Of a stretch of DNA of 64,000 nucleotides, positions 1-8,294 are shown in pieces (position 1 is the first letter of the stretch; each line of letters begins with the position of its first letter). The notes beneath the pieces were generated by a model that saw nothing but the letters and a program-made list of their open reading frames with translations, was not told the origin of the DNA and ran no database searches. The DNA is from DASWNP01 sp036399175 (lineage in GTDB: Bacteria; Acidobacteriota; Blastocatellia; Pyrinomonadales; Pyrinomonadaceae), in contig DASWNP010000046.1 of the NCBI GenBank assembly GCA_036399175.1, forward strand, positions 248,001 through 312,000, read 5' to 3'. The position numbers were made by a program, and so were the translations under genes.

Positions 1-1008
1 CGGCGAGCGTTGCCGGGCGCTTCTGTGTCGTGGGTGGTGGAGCGGCGGGCGGCGGAAATTCTGAGAGACAACCCGCAGGTCAATCGGCTCATCGAAATCG
101 ACACGAAGGCTCTGAGGCGCTGGCCGGTGTCTGGGGAGACGCTGCTGGCACCGCGTCAGCAGTTGCGTCGGTTACGCGCCTCAGCCTTCGACCTTTCCAT
201 CGACTTTCAGGGACTACTCAAATCCGCCGCTATCGCCTGGCTCTCGGGTGCGCCCCGTCGTGTCGGCTTCGCACGCGAAGCCCTGCGCGAGCCCTTGAGC
301 CGACTGATGCTGACCGAGAGCGTCGGCGTTCCTCTGCGTACACACGTTATCAGGAAAAATCTGGCGCTCGCCGCAGGCGCGCTCGGTATCGACGTGCCGG
401 AGGAGGCGCGCGATTTCGAGTTTCCGATTGGCGTCGCGCGCGAGCACGAACTGGAGGCCGAGCAGATGTCGGCGCGGGTGGGTGGGGAGTTCGCGATTCT
501 CAATCCGGGCGGCGGCTGGCCGACGAAGCTCTGGAGCGCAGAGCGCTACGGCGCGCTGGCCGACGAGCTTTGGCGGCGTCACGCCCTGCGCTCGATTGTC
601 ACCTACGGGCCGGGCGAGCGTGAGTTGGCCGAAGCGGTCGAAGCGGCGAGCGATGAGCGCGCGGCACGAGCCGAGAGCCCTTCGCTCAAAGGGTTTTATG
701 CGCTGGCGCGGCGGGCGGCGGTCTACGTCGGCGGCGATACGGGGCCGACGCATCTGGCAGTCGCGGCTGGCGCGCCCGTCGTTGGTCTCTTCGGCCCGAC
801 CGAGTGGTGGCGAAACGGCAGCCCGCGCGAGGAAGACATCTGCGTCGAGCGCACGGACACGGGTTGCCGCACGGACTGCCATCGTCGCGCCTGCTCCGCG
901 TGGGTTTGCATGGACATAGAAGTTGAGCGCGTCGCTGCGGCGGTCGGCGAGAGGCTTGGGCGGCGCGCGGCTCGGCGAAAGTCGGAGGTCGAAGTTGTCG
1001 GCGGGTAG
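1..1008 (+). CDS. Glycosyltransferase family 9 (heptosyltransferase-like), 5' end cut by window
   Basis: The reading frame is open from the first base, and the usual GT9 N-terminus (start Met and the first beta-strand with an SxGD-type loop) is missing, so this is a partial gene. Visible GT9 marks are the SWVVE strand near the beginning, the ILNPGGGWPTKLW segment that opens the C-terminal Rossmann domain, and the VGGDTGPTHLAVAAGAPVVGLFGPT donor-binding region. By family, such enzymes transfer heptose or related sugars from nucleotide donors onto LPS core at the inner face of the inner membrane. The acceptor cannot be read from sequence. The ICMT-like gene starts 16 bases after the stop, so the two may be co-transcribed. 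The C-terminus is unusually rich in Arg. Confidence 0.85.
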   Translation, partial: RRALPGASVSWVVERRAAEILRDNPQVNRLIEIDTKALRRWPVSGETLLAPRQQLRRLRASAFDLSIDFQGLLKSAAIAWLSGAPRRVGFAREALREPLSRLMLTESVGVPLRTHVIRKNLALAAGALGIDVPEEARDFEFPIGVAREHELEAEQMSARVGGEFAILNPGGGWPTKLWSAERYGALADELWRRHALRSIVTYGPGERELAEAVEAASDERAARAESPSLKGFYALARRAAVYVGGDTGPTHLAVAAGAPVVGLFGPTEWWRNGSPREEDICVERTDTGCRTDCHRRACSAWVCMDIEVERVAAAVGERLGRRAARRKSEVEVVGG

Positions 1009-1024
1009 AAGAGGCGGGACGTGG

Positions 1025-1582
1025 ATGCAGCGCTGGCGCGTGCCGCTCGGCTTCCTGTGCGCGGCGGCCTTCCTGCTGCTGGCGCGTCCGCGCCGGGAGA
1101 CGCTCGCCGTCGGCGGCGCGGTAGCGATTGTCGGGCTGCTCCTGCGCGCCTGGGCTGCGGGGCACATACGCAAGAACGCCGCGCTCGCCACCTCCGGCCC
1201 CTACGCCTACACGCGCAACCCTCTCTATCTCGGCAGCTTCATCCTCGGCCTCGGCTTCACCGTCGCCGCATCTTCGAGCCTCTGGCTGTTTGCGCTCCTG
1301 GGCACGCTCTTCGCCGCACTCTTCCTGGGCATCTATTTGCCCGTGATGCGCGTCGAAGCGGCGACCCTCGCCGAGCTTTTCGGCGAAGACTATCGTCGAT
1401 ACGCCCGCGCCGTGCCGCTCTTCGTGCCGCGTCTCGCCCCCTACAGGGACGAGGCGCGACATGACGCACCAGCCGAGCGGTTCGACGCCGGTCTCTACAT
1501 GCGCTACCGCGAATATCAGGCCGCGCTCGGTCTGTTGCTGGCGTGGGGCGCGCTCGTCCTGAAAGCGTTTCTGTTGAAGTGA
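1025..1582 (+). CDS. Isoprenylcysteine carboxyl methyltransferase / phospholipid methyltransferase family membrane protein
   Basis: A 186-residue membrane protein with about four hydrophobic segments. The motif GPYAYTRNPLYLG (about residues 58-70) is the family SAM-binding signature, and a conserved LFGEDYRRYARAVPLFVP-type segment follows. I chose the ATG at 1025, preceded by a purine-rich GAGGCGGGA, because earlier in-frame codons lie inside the upstream glycosyltransferase. Bacterial members are usually called isoprenylcysteine carboxylmethyltransferase family protein although their substrates are mostly unknown; they act in the cytoplasmic membrane. The stop is followed within 11 bases by the DUF3108 gene, so the three genes probably form one transcription unit. 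Confidence 0.8.
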   Translation: MQRWRVPLGFLCAAAFLLLARPRRETLAVGGAVAIVGLLLRAWAAGHIRKNAALATSGPYAYTRNPLYLGSFILGLGFTVAASSSLWLFALLGTLFAALFLGIYLPVMRVEAATLAELFGEDYRRYARAVPLFVPRLAPYRDEARHDAPAERFDAGLYMRYREYQAALGLLLAWGALVLKAFLLK

Positions 1583-1593
1583 GATTGAGAGTA

Positions 1594-2523
1594 ATGTTTC
1601 AGCCCCGAAGTTTTTCGCGTCTCGCCGTCGCGCTCCTTCTGTTTTCGGTCTCGACCTTCGCCGACGACGCCGCGACCAAAGGTGCGAAGGATGCGACTGA
1701 CGACCGGCGTAAGGCGAGCGCCGCCTCGAAGCCGACGCCCGCGCCCTTCGAGCCTTCCGAAGAATTGATTTACGAAGGCGAGTTTTCCAGACTCCTGCTT
1801 CGAGGTATCAAGATAGCCGAGTTCAAATTCACTTCCGGACGCGCTCAGGCGCACCAACAGGCTACGCCAGACGCCCGTTCAAGCTCAACTTCAAGCGCCG
1901 CCTCGGCGTCCGCCCTCCTGCCGCTTCTCTTCACAGGCGAGATAAATTCTCGCGGGTGGTTTCGCAAGCTCTTCGGCATCAATTTTCACTTCCGCGTCGA
2001 ATCGCTCGTCGAGCCGCAGTCCTTCGGCGTGCTGCGGACGACGAAGCTCGACGAGCAGGGCAAGCGCGTGCGCACGAGCGAGGCCGTCTTCGACCGCGCC
2101 GAGCATCGAGTGACGTGGACTGAGCGCGACCCGAACGACCCTTCGCGCGAGCCCCGCGTCGTCAACTCCACCTTTGCAGGCACGCCGCACGACATCATCA
2201 CCGCCATCTACTACCTGCGCACCCAGACGCTCACGCCCGGCAAAACTTTCGAGCTGACCGTCAGCGATTCCGGACAGGTCTTCCGCGTGCCGATGAAAGT
2301 TGTCGCCGAGAAGAAACGGATGAAGAGCGTCGTCGGGCGCGTCGCGGTCGTGCGAGTCGATGTCGAGTTGTTCGGACAAGACCGTCTCGTCCGCGAAGAC
2401 GGGCGGATGTCTCTCTGGATAACCGACGACGCGCGCCGCCTCCCCATCCGCGCGCGCATCAGCAGCGACATGGGGACGGTTGACATCACCCTCAAAAGCA
2501 TCAACGGCAAAGCCGCCTCCTGA
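1594..2523 (+). CDS. DUF3108 domain-containing secreted protein
   Basis: 309 residues starting MFQPRSFSRLAVALLLFSVSTF, a clear signal peptide. The mature part begins with a low-complexity Ala/Lys/Pro linker. It then has the DUF3108 pattern: a YEGEFSRLLLRGIKIAEFKF strand, a central FRVESLVEPQSFGVLRTT segment, a DIITAIYYLRTQ segment near residue 210, and a C-terminal segment ending in DMGTVDITLKSI. The family is a beta-rich periplasmic protein of unknown biochemical role. A tandem two-domain relative lies at 59156-60817. Longer in-frame starts exist, but the ATG at 1594 puts the signal peptide at the very N-terminus. Confidence 0.8.
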   Translation: MFQPRSFSRLAVALLLFSVSTFADDAATKGAKDATDDRRKASAASKPTPAPFEPSEELIYEGEFSRLLLRGIKIAEFKFTSGRAQAHQQATPDARSSSTSSAASASALLPLLFTGEINSRGWFRKLFGINFHFRVESLVEPQSFGVLRTTKLDEQGKRVRTSEAVFDRAEHRVTWTERDPNDPSREPRVVNSTFAGTPHDIITAIYYLRTQTLTPGKTFELTVSDSGQVFRVPMKVVAEKKRMKSVVGRVAVVRVDVELFGQDRLVREDGRMSLWITDDARRLPIRARISSDMGTVDITLKSINGKAAS

Positions 2524-2551
2524 GTCGGCCAAAAGATTAGCTTGACGCGAC

Positions 2552-2590
2552 ACAGGGCAGGACGCTTTCGAGCATCCTGCCCTGTCGTTT
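2552..2590 (+). terminator. Intrinsic terminator after the DUF3108 gene
   Basis: An 11-bp stem (ACAGGGCAGGA with TCCTGCCCTGT) closes a 12-base loop and is followed by CGTTTAAAG. It lies 29 bases after the stop codon. The T run is short, so efficiency is uncertain. Confidence 0.6.
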
Positions 2591-2654
2591 AAAGACTCGG
2601 AGTGTTTTTCTATCCGTCCGTGTTTTCTGTTCGTCTCAGGCGGCGGGCTTCTAC

Positions 2655-3980
2655 TCAAAGGGTGGAGTGGCTTGGAAGCAGCCGACTCTTGGCGAAGAGG
2701 CTTTCGAGGGCGCTGACGTGTTCTTCGAGGCTCAGCTTTTCGCGCAGAGCCTCTTTCTGTGCCGTCGTCATCACTCCCTCGAAGACGATGCGGCGGCGCA
2801 GTGCGTCGAAGCGAAATCTCTCGCCGCAGATTTTATAGGCGTCGAATTTTTCAGGCCACGTTTGAGTTTCCACTTCGCTCACGCACCAGAAAACGGGACG
2901 CGGAGCGTCCTCATCCCGCATCCAAAGCTCTCTGATTTTGTTCGGATTGAGGAAATAGATGGCGAGCGCCGCTTCAAAGCAGTTGACGATGCGATAACGC
3001 ATGTTCAAATCGCCGCTGAACTGTAGGGCTTTGAGCACGAGCAGCGTGCTCTCGTCGTCGTCCTCTTCGACGGCCGGGATGATGTTCTCGTAGAACATCC
3101 TGACGTAGGTCTCGCTTCGCTTCCAGTTCGTCTTCTCGTCGGAGGTGGCGGGCGAGCGCGAAAGGTCGAAAGCCTTTCCGGCTATCAGGGCTTGCGCCCT
3201 GCCGTTCTTCGACGGGTTGATTTTGCCGCCCGTCAGGTATTCGCTCTTGAGGTAAGCCTTCGCCTCTTCAAACAGCTTCGGCGAAGCCTTGATAAAGTCG
3301 TTCACCAGCATCCCGCGAATCTCGTCGCACGCCTGATAGTAGTGGCGCTCGGCATCGTAGCGGTCGGCTTCGTTCTCCGCGTTCAGAGAGATGTGATAAG
3401 CCCTCAATTCTTTGACGTGGCGCAGCCAGTATTCTTCCATGCGCCTGTAGGACGACGACTTCAACTGCCGCGCGAAGTCAATCTGCCCCAACAGAATCTG
3501 CATCATAAAATCCACGTTGGCGACGAACCAATCCTCGTCCTCGCCGCCGCCGCCCTGTTTTTCCTTGAGCAGCTCGTCAACTTTCCTCAGCCAGTCGCCC
3601 ACCTTTCGATACTTGTAGACGTTGTAGGATTTATCCTTGAGCAGTTTGAAGATTTCTTCTTCGAGTAAGACTCTGGTCGGGCGCTGCGGCGCGAGTTGCG
3701 TGGCCTGCGGCGGAGCGAGCCGGATGTCTCGCGGGATGTTCAGGTAAGTCGTGAAAGCGAGCCTCCAGGCCGTCGCGGCGCTCGACAGCCAGACGGCATC
3801 ATCGACCTCCGTCGGATTGGCCGAGATAGTCTTCATATCTTCCAGCAGCTCGTCGGCCTGCTTGATGAAAGCTTCCAGCTCCTCTTCATTTTTGAGAAGA
3901 GACTGATGGTTGTTGACCACGATGTCGTAGAGCTTTTCGTGTCTCTTCTGAATATCGGCAAATCTTCGCGGGCTGCTCAT
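2655..3980 (-). CDS. Hypothetical helical protein, partner of the deoxyribosyltransferase/TIR-like gene
   Basis: 441 residues and no family I recognise. It has no signal peptide or membrane segment. Charged and Leu-rich heptads suggest an alpha-helical, partly coiled-coil protein, with a short GGGGEDED linker near residue 145. The ATG at 3980 has a GGAG ribosome site 8 bases upstream. The gene begins only 10 bases after the stop of the nucleotide-binding-like gene at 3991-5040, and both are on the minus strand with no other gene in the unit, so the products probably work together. A sensor, adaptor or regulator role for the neighbour is possible, but nothing in the sequence proves it. Confidence 0.6.
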   Translation of the reverse strand: MSSPRRFADIQKRHEKLYDIVVNNHQSLLKNEEELEAFIKQADELLEDMKTISANPTEVDDAVWLSSAATAWRLAFTTYLNIPRDIRLAPPQATQLAPQRPTRVLLEEEIFKLLKDKSYNVYKYRKVGDWLRKVDELLKEKQGGGGEDEDWFVANVDFMMQILLGQIDFARQLKSSSYRRMEEYWLRHVKELRAYHISLNAENEADRYDAERHYYQACDEIRGMLVNDFIKASPKLFEEAKAYLKSEYLTGGKINPSKNGRAQALIAGKAFDLSRSPATSDEKTNWKRSETYVRMFYENIIPAVEEDDDESTLLVLKALQFSGDLNMRYRIVNCFEAALAIYFLNPNKIRELWMRDEDAPRPVFWCVSEVETQTWPEKFDAYKICGERFRFDALRRRIVFEGVMTTAQKEALREKLSLEEHVSALESLFAKSRLLPSHSTL

Positions 3981-3990
3981 CGGGCGCTCC

Positions 3991-5040
3991 TCACTCGACT
4001 ATCAGGTCGATAAGATTTCTCATCAGTCCGTCGGCCTGAATCAAGAGGTCTTGGGTGTTTCCGGCCAACTCCTGAATCAGGTTGTAGATGTTGATTGCGC
4101 TGTTGGGCTCGCGCAGCTCGATAAAGTTACCGTTGTATTTGTTCTTTATCCTGTTATGGACGGCGAGGTGCGTTTCGATGCGGTCGGTGACGAGCTGATA
4201 GAAGCCTTTGCAACGCTCGACGTAAGCTTTAGCGCCTTCGGCGTGCTGGGAAAGATAATCGAAGGAAGCCTCCAGCCGCGCCTTCTTATCCTCCATATTT
4301 TCGTAGACGAACTCCTGCGTAGTCTGAAAAGCGCGGATGTAGTTCTCCCAAGCCTTGTTGAAGGCGGCCACCTCTCTCATCCCGACGTTGAGGCTGCTGA
4401 TGGTTTCATCCACCTGTCGGCGCAGGATGCTCGTGTGTCCGGTCTCGACGGTTTGAAACTGCTGGTGGATGTGCTTGGCGTAAGCGAGGATGTTTTTGTA
4501 ATGCTCCCAGAATTCGGGATAGACGAGCAGGCGGTGTCTGGCCTGAGCGACGGAGATGCCCTTCTGGTGATAGGACGAATCGGTCAGAGGGTCTCTCATC
4601 CTGCCGAGGCGTGTGCCGATTTCGTTCGTGATTCTCAGCACGAGAAAGTTCTTCTGCTGAACTTCCTGCTCGGTGTATTTCAGAGCGTACTGGGTGTCTA
4701 TGTCAGCCGGAAGCGTCGCCACGTCGGTCGTCAAAATGAGCGTCGGCTTGCCGATGGATTGTGCCAGCCCAAGCTCATACATCACGTTCGGATTCGGCTT
4801 CCCCGTCTCGGGCTCGGGCGAGCAGACGGCGACAATCATGCGCGCCGCCTGTGTGCGTCGAAGGATGTCTTCGGGAAAATTGACAGCACCCTGTATGTCG
4901 TCAGTCCTGACGCTTTGCAGGCCATGCCTGTTGGCGGCCTGTTGAATCAGGTTCGAGACTCCCTGAAACTGCTCCGAGAAGGGCGTCACGATGAAGCAGA
5001 CGTTTTCCGGTTGTGTGATGCTGACGACGATGGCGTACAT
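3991..5040 (-). CDS. Nucleoside 2-deoxyribosyltransferase/TIR-like N-terminal domain with helical C-terminal domain
   Basis: 349 residues. Residues 1-150 have the alternating strands and helices of the nucleoside deoxyribosyltransferase/TIR-like superfamily: CFIVTPFSEQF, then a TDD turn, then a RMIVAVCS strand, then NPNVMYELGLAQSIGKPTLIL. The Glu in that last motif matches the position of the catalytic Glu in deoxyribosyltransferases. Residues 150-349 are Gln/Glu-rich helices with no recognised domain. The start is supported by a GGGAGG site 7 bases upstream. Domains of this fold act as NAD- or nucleotide-cleaving effectors or ligand sensors in several anti-phage systems; applying that here is inference. 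It is the first gene of a two-gene operon. Confidence 0.6.
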   Translation of the reverse strand: MYAIVVSITQPENVCFIVTPFSEQFQGVSNLIQQAANRHGLQSVRTDDIQGAVNFPEDILRRTQAARMIVAVCSPEPETGKPNPNVMYELGLAQSIGKPTLILTTDVATLPADIDTQYALKYTEQEVQQKNFLVLRITNEIGTRLGRMRDPLTDSSYHQKGISVAQARHRLLVYPEFWEHYKNILAYAKHIHQQFQTVETGHTSILRRQVDETISSLNVGMREVAAFNKAWENYIRAFQTTQEFVYENMEDKKARLEASFDYLSQHAEGAKAYVERCKGFYQLVTDRIETHLAVHNRIKNKYNGNFIELREPNSAINIYNLIQELAGNTQDLLIQADGLMRNLIDLIVE

Positions 5041-5455
5041 GCTAACACCTCCCGTCCGAACTCATTCAAAGCAGAGTGATGCGTCCGACCGAACGAAGAA
5101 TCGAGGGACGCCGCCCGTCCGCGTCGAGGGGCGCGAGCGGTTTCGGCTTCAAAGAAAGCGAGGCTGGCTCTGCAAAATTAGAGATGTCGCCGGTGTCGGC
5201 TGTGCAGAGTCAGGTAGGAACTGCCCTTGAGAGATTTCAGGTCAACCCGGCTTTCCGTCAGCTCCCTCTCCGAGAGCGTATCAGAATCGCAGCGTGAGGG
5301 ATGGCGGAAACGCCCTTTTCGGAAAGCGTTATTATAGCGCCTTCGAGTAAATGCCGAAAAGAGCTTTGAGAGCGCGCCACGCACGGCTTGCGGAAGCTCG
5401 CCTTATTCTTCGGCTCGACGACGCCGCGCGAGCTTTTCAAAACTGCTGGACGACG
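5041..5455. other. Gene-free stretch between divergent operons
   Basis: No convincing gene. Short open frames here lack a ribosome site and family features. The region separates the minus-strand pair at 2655-5040 from the plus-strand DUF4912 operon, so it should hold promoters for both. I can point only to the plus-strand one at 5456. Confidence 0.5.
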
Positions 5456-5484
5456 TTGACACTGCGCGTGCAATCCCGTACAAA
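5456..5484 (+). promoter_or_regulatory. Sigma-70-type promoter for the DUF4912/GH57 operon
   Basis: A perfect -35 TTGACA (5456-5461) is followed by a 17-base spacer and a -10 TACAAA (5479-5484, four of six consensus bases). The site lies about 90 bases before the DUF4912 start codon. Confidence 0.5.
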
Positions 5485-5575
5485 TGAGCCCGCTCTAAAA
5501 AGACCGGGTTTTGTGCTCTCTCACGCGTCTCAGAAGACGTGCGCGCGTGCGTTGAGTTTCGATTGAGACATCCAG

Positions 5576-6562
5576 ATGCCTTTACGTTTTCCGGGCAGCT
5601 CAGAACTGGCCGTGCCCGTTCTGACGCCCCTCGAAGAGCAGTCGGCCGAGGTGCGCGACAAACTGGCGGCGCTCTCCATAGATGAGCCTCTGCCGGAGAC
5701 TTACGCGGGCGACCGTATCCGCCTGCTCATGCAATCTCCGTACAGGCTCTACCTCTACTGGAGTCACGCGCGCGACCCCTTCGAGACGCTCCGCAGAGCC
5801 TTCGGCGCGGGCGGCGCGTCGCGCTACCAATTGGCCGTCCGCCTCGTCGATACCGAAAGCGACGAGGAGAGATTCTACGAAGCCCCGCCCGCGCGCAGCT
5901 TCTGGTTCAACGTGAGACCCGGCAGGCGCTACCGCGCAGAGGTCGGCCTCTATGCAGAGGGTCGTCCCTTCCTTCGCCTGCTCACTTCGGAGTTGGCCGA
6001 GACGCCGCGCGTCGGCGTTTCGCCCGTCAGCGACGAGACGCCGGAGTTTCAGGTCTCCGCCCCCGAGTTCGCTCACGTGCTCAACGAAGCGGGCTACGCC
6101 GCCGACGCTCTCGAAGTGATGCTCGAAGCCGCAGACGAAGCGACCGGCGAAGATACGACCCGCAGCCTCGCCAGAAGCCTGACCGGAGAGGAAGCGCCCG
6201 TCGCCGACGACGGACTCGCGGAGATGCGTGCGCTTCTGGCTGCTCTCGCCTTCGGCGAGCCGCTCGAACGAGTCAAGCCGATGCTCTCGCCCGCGCTCGC
6301 CCGATGGGTTGAGCAGCTCGACAGAGAGCACGCCGGGGCGCTCGACACGGCGCGACTGCTCCAACTGCTTCGCGCGTCAATGGCGCTTGAGCTGGAATAC
6401 GACCAACGCCTCGACACCGAAGCCGAGGACGCCATGCGCCGCGCCGCACGTTTTCTCTGGGGCGGAAGCGACGTTCGTCTGCCCACACGAGCGCCGCGCG
6501 TCTGGATGCCCAGCATGAACGCCGGGCTCATCTCGCGTCTCGCACACTGGCGACAGGTTTAA
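5576..6562 (+). CDS. DUF4912 domain-containing protein
   Basis: 328 residues. Residues about 45-150 match DUF4912: an ETYAGDRIRLLMQSPYRLYLYW opening, then paired beta strands ending in RRYRAEVGLY. The C-terminal half is helical, acidic and not recognisable. DUF4912 has a sandwich-like, possibly carbohydrate-binding fold. Here the gene sits directly upstream of a GH57 branching enzyme, which supports a role in glycogen or alpha-glucan handling. There is no signal peptide, so the protein is probably cytoplasmic. The TAA stop is also the first bases of a purine-rich repeat array. Confidence 0.75.
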   Translation: MPLRFPGSSELAVPVLTPLEEQSAEVRDKLAALSIDEPLPETYAGDRIRLLMQSPYRLYLYWSHARDPFETLRRAFGAGGASRYQLAVRLVDTESDEERFYEAPPARSFWFNVRPGRRYRAEVGLYAEGRPFLRLLTSELAETPRVGVSPVSDETPEFQVSAPEFAHVLNEAGYAADALEVMLEAADEATGEDTTRSLARSLTGEEAPVADDGLAEMRALLAALAFGEPLERVKPMLSPALARWVEQLDREHAGALDTARLLQLLRASMALELEYDQRLDTEAEDAMRRAARFLWGGSDVRLPTRAPRVWMPSMNAGLISRLAHWRQV

Positions 6563-6657
6563 AAGGGGAAAAGGGGAAAGGGAAAAGGGGAAAGGGAGAA
6601 AACAAAGCGCGCAGCCTCTTTTCCCTTTGCCCCTTCCCCTTTACCCTTTCCCCCTTT
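6561..6657. repeat. Inverted short-tandem-repeat array (GGGGAAA words)
   Basis: Left arm 6561-6600 repeats AAAAGGGG and AAAGGG words; right arm 6618-6657 repeats the complement (CCCTTT, CCCCTTT). Together they can fold into a long imperfect hairpin that fills the gap between the DUF4912 stop and the branching-enzyme start. Confidence 0.8.
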
Positions 6658-6689
6658 GAGTTCCCGTATCTTTTCAGTTGAGCTTGCTT

Positions 6690-8294
6690 GTGCCTACCGG
6701 ATATTTCAGTCTCGTCCTTCACGCGCACCTGCCGTTCGTGCGTCATCCCGAGCACCCGGAATTTCTGGAGGAGGACTGGCTCTACGAGGCCATCACGGAA
6801 GTCTACCTGCCGATTATCTTCATCCTGTCGAACCTGCACGAGAGCGGCGCTCGTCCGCGTCTGGCGATGAACGTCTCGCCGCCCCTCTGCGAGATGCTCG
6901 CCGACCCTCTGCTCCAATCGCGCTACACGCGCCACCTCGAAAACCTGCTCGCGCTCTCGGAGAAAGAGGTTGCGCGAACTTCCCGCTCGGCGCGGGAGTT
7001 TATGCCCGCCGCGCGCATGTACCGCGAGAACCTGAGCGCCGCCCTGCGTCTCTGGACGGACACCTACGACCGAAACATCGTGCGCGCCTTTCGTCAGCTT
7101 CAGGACGAGGGCGTGCTGGAAATCATCACCTGCGGCGCAACGCACGGCTTCCTGCCGCTCATCTCGACCGAAGAGGCTCGCCGCGCGCAGGTCGAGATAG
7201 CCGTCGCCAACTACCAAAAGCATTTCGGCAGAAGGCCGCGCGGCATCTGGCTGCCCGAATGCGCCTACGAGCCGGGGCTCGAAACTTATCTCAAAGACTC
7301 CGGCATCGAATACTTCATCGCCGACTCGCACGCAATCCTCTACGGCGACCCGCGCCCGCGCTACGGCGTCTTCGCGCCTGTGCGTTGCCCGAACGGAGTG
7401 GCCGTCTTCGCGCGCGACCTCGAAACCAGCCAGCAGGTCTGGAGCAGCATCGTCGGCTATCCGGGTCACGCAGACTACCGCGAGTTCTACCGCGACCTCG
7501 GATGGGACGCCGACCTCGAATACCTCCGCCCGCATCTTCACGCCGGAGGCGAAAGGCGACATCTCGGCCTTAAGTATCATCGCATCACCGGGCGCGACGT
7601 GCCGCAGAACGAGAAGCTGCCCTACGACCCGCAGGCCGCGCGCGAGCGCACCGCGCGCGACGCAGGCCACTTCGTCGGCGAGCGCATCAAGCAAGCGCGT
7701 CGCCTCAGAGCCGAGTTCGGCGGCCACACTCCGGTCGTCTGCTCGCCTTACGACGCCGAGCTTTACGGCCACTGGTGGTTCGAGGGGCCGCAGTTTCTCG
7801 ACTTCGTTTTCCGAAAGCTCCACTGGGATCAGAACGAAATCGAAGCCATCTCGCCCGGCGACTATCTCGATTCCGGCGCGCCCATCCAAAGGCAGCAGCC
7901 CTCGCAGTCGTCCTGGGGCGCTGAAGGCTACTTCAAGGTCTGGCTCAACGAAGGCAACGCGTGGATGTACCCGCACCAGCAGGCCGCAGAGCTACGCATG
8001 ACAGGGCTCGCCGACCGCTTCCGCGAGCCGCCCTCGGACGAGCGTCAGCGCCGCGCCCTCAACCAGCTCGCGCGCGAGCTTCTGCTCGCGCAGTCGAGCG
8101 ACTGGGCGTTTCAAATCTATCAGGGCACAACGGTCGAATATGCGACGCGCCGTTTCCGCTCGCACATCCGCCGCTTCAACGCCCTCGCAGACGAGCTTGA
8201 AGCCTCTTCAATCGACGAAGAACGCCTCGCCGAGATAGAGAGCCGCGACAACATCTTCGCCGAGCTTGACTACCGCATCTATCAAACGCGATGA
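6690..8294 (+). CDS. GH57 family 1,4-alpha-glucan branching enzyme
   Basis: 534 residues from the GTG at 6690 (reads M-PTGYFSLVLHAHLPFVRHPE); TTG codons at 6678 and 6684 are alternative starts. The N-terminal LHAHLPFVRHPE is the GH57 hallmark. The nucleophile motif WLPECAYEPG places Glu at residue 190, and SPYDAELYGHWWFEGPQFL places the acid Asp at residue 355, close to E184 and D353 of the Thermus enzyme. A DUF1957-type C-terminal helical region with conserved WGAEGYFKVWLNEGNAWMYPH and SSDWAFQIYQGT follows. The enzyme forms alpha-1,6 branches in glycogen in the cytoplasm. The TGA overlaps the next ATG by four bases, so translation is probably coupled. Confidence 0.93.
   Translation: MPTGYFSLVLHAHLPFVRHPEHPEFLEEDWLYEAITEVYLPIIFILSNLHESGARPRLAMNVSPPLCEMLADPLLQSRYTRHLENLLALSEKEVARTSRSAREFMPAARMYRENLSAALRLWTDTYDRNIVRAFRQLQDEGVLEIITCGATHGFLPLISTEEARRAQVEIAVANYQKHFGRRPRGIWLPECAYEPGLETYLKDSGIEYFIADSHAILYGDPRPRYGVFAPVRCPNGVAVFARDLETSQQVWSSIVGYPGHADYREFYRDLGWDADLEYLRPHLHAGGERRHLGLKYHRITGRDVPQNEKLPYDPQAARERTARDAGHFVGERIKQARRLRAEFGGHTPVVCSPYDAELYGHWWFEGPQFLDFVFRKLHWDQNEIEAISPGDYLDSGAPIQRQQPSQSSWGAEGYFKVWLNEGNAWMYPHQQAAELRMTGLADRFREPPSDERQRRALNQLARELLLAQSSDWAFQIYQGTTVEYATRRFRSHIRRFNALADELEASSIDEERLAEIESRDNIFAELDYRIYQTR

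Noticed and set aside
5076..5566. Short plus-strand open frames in the gap before DUF4912
   Set aside because: No ribosome site or recognisable motif; one overlaps the TTGACA promoter.
6561..6657. Repeat arrays considered as ordinary terminators only
   Set aside because: They lack a fixed T run, have long loops, and one encloses a separate normal terminator (11835-11869).
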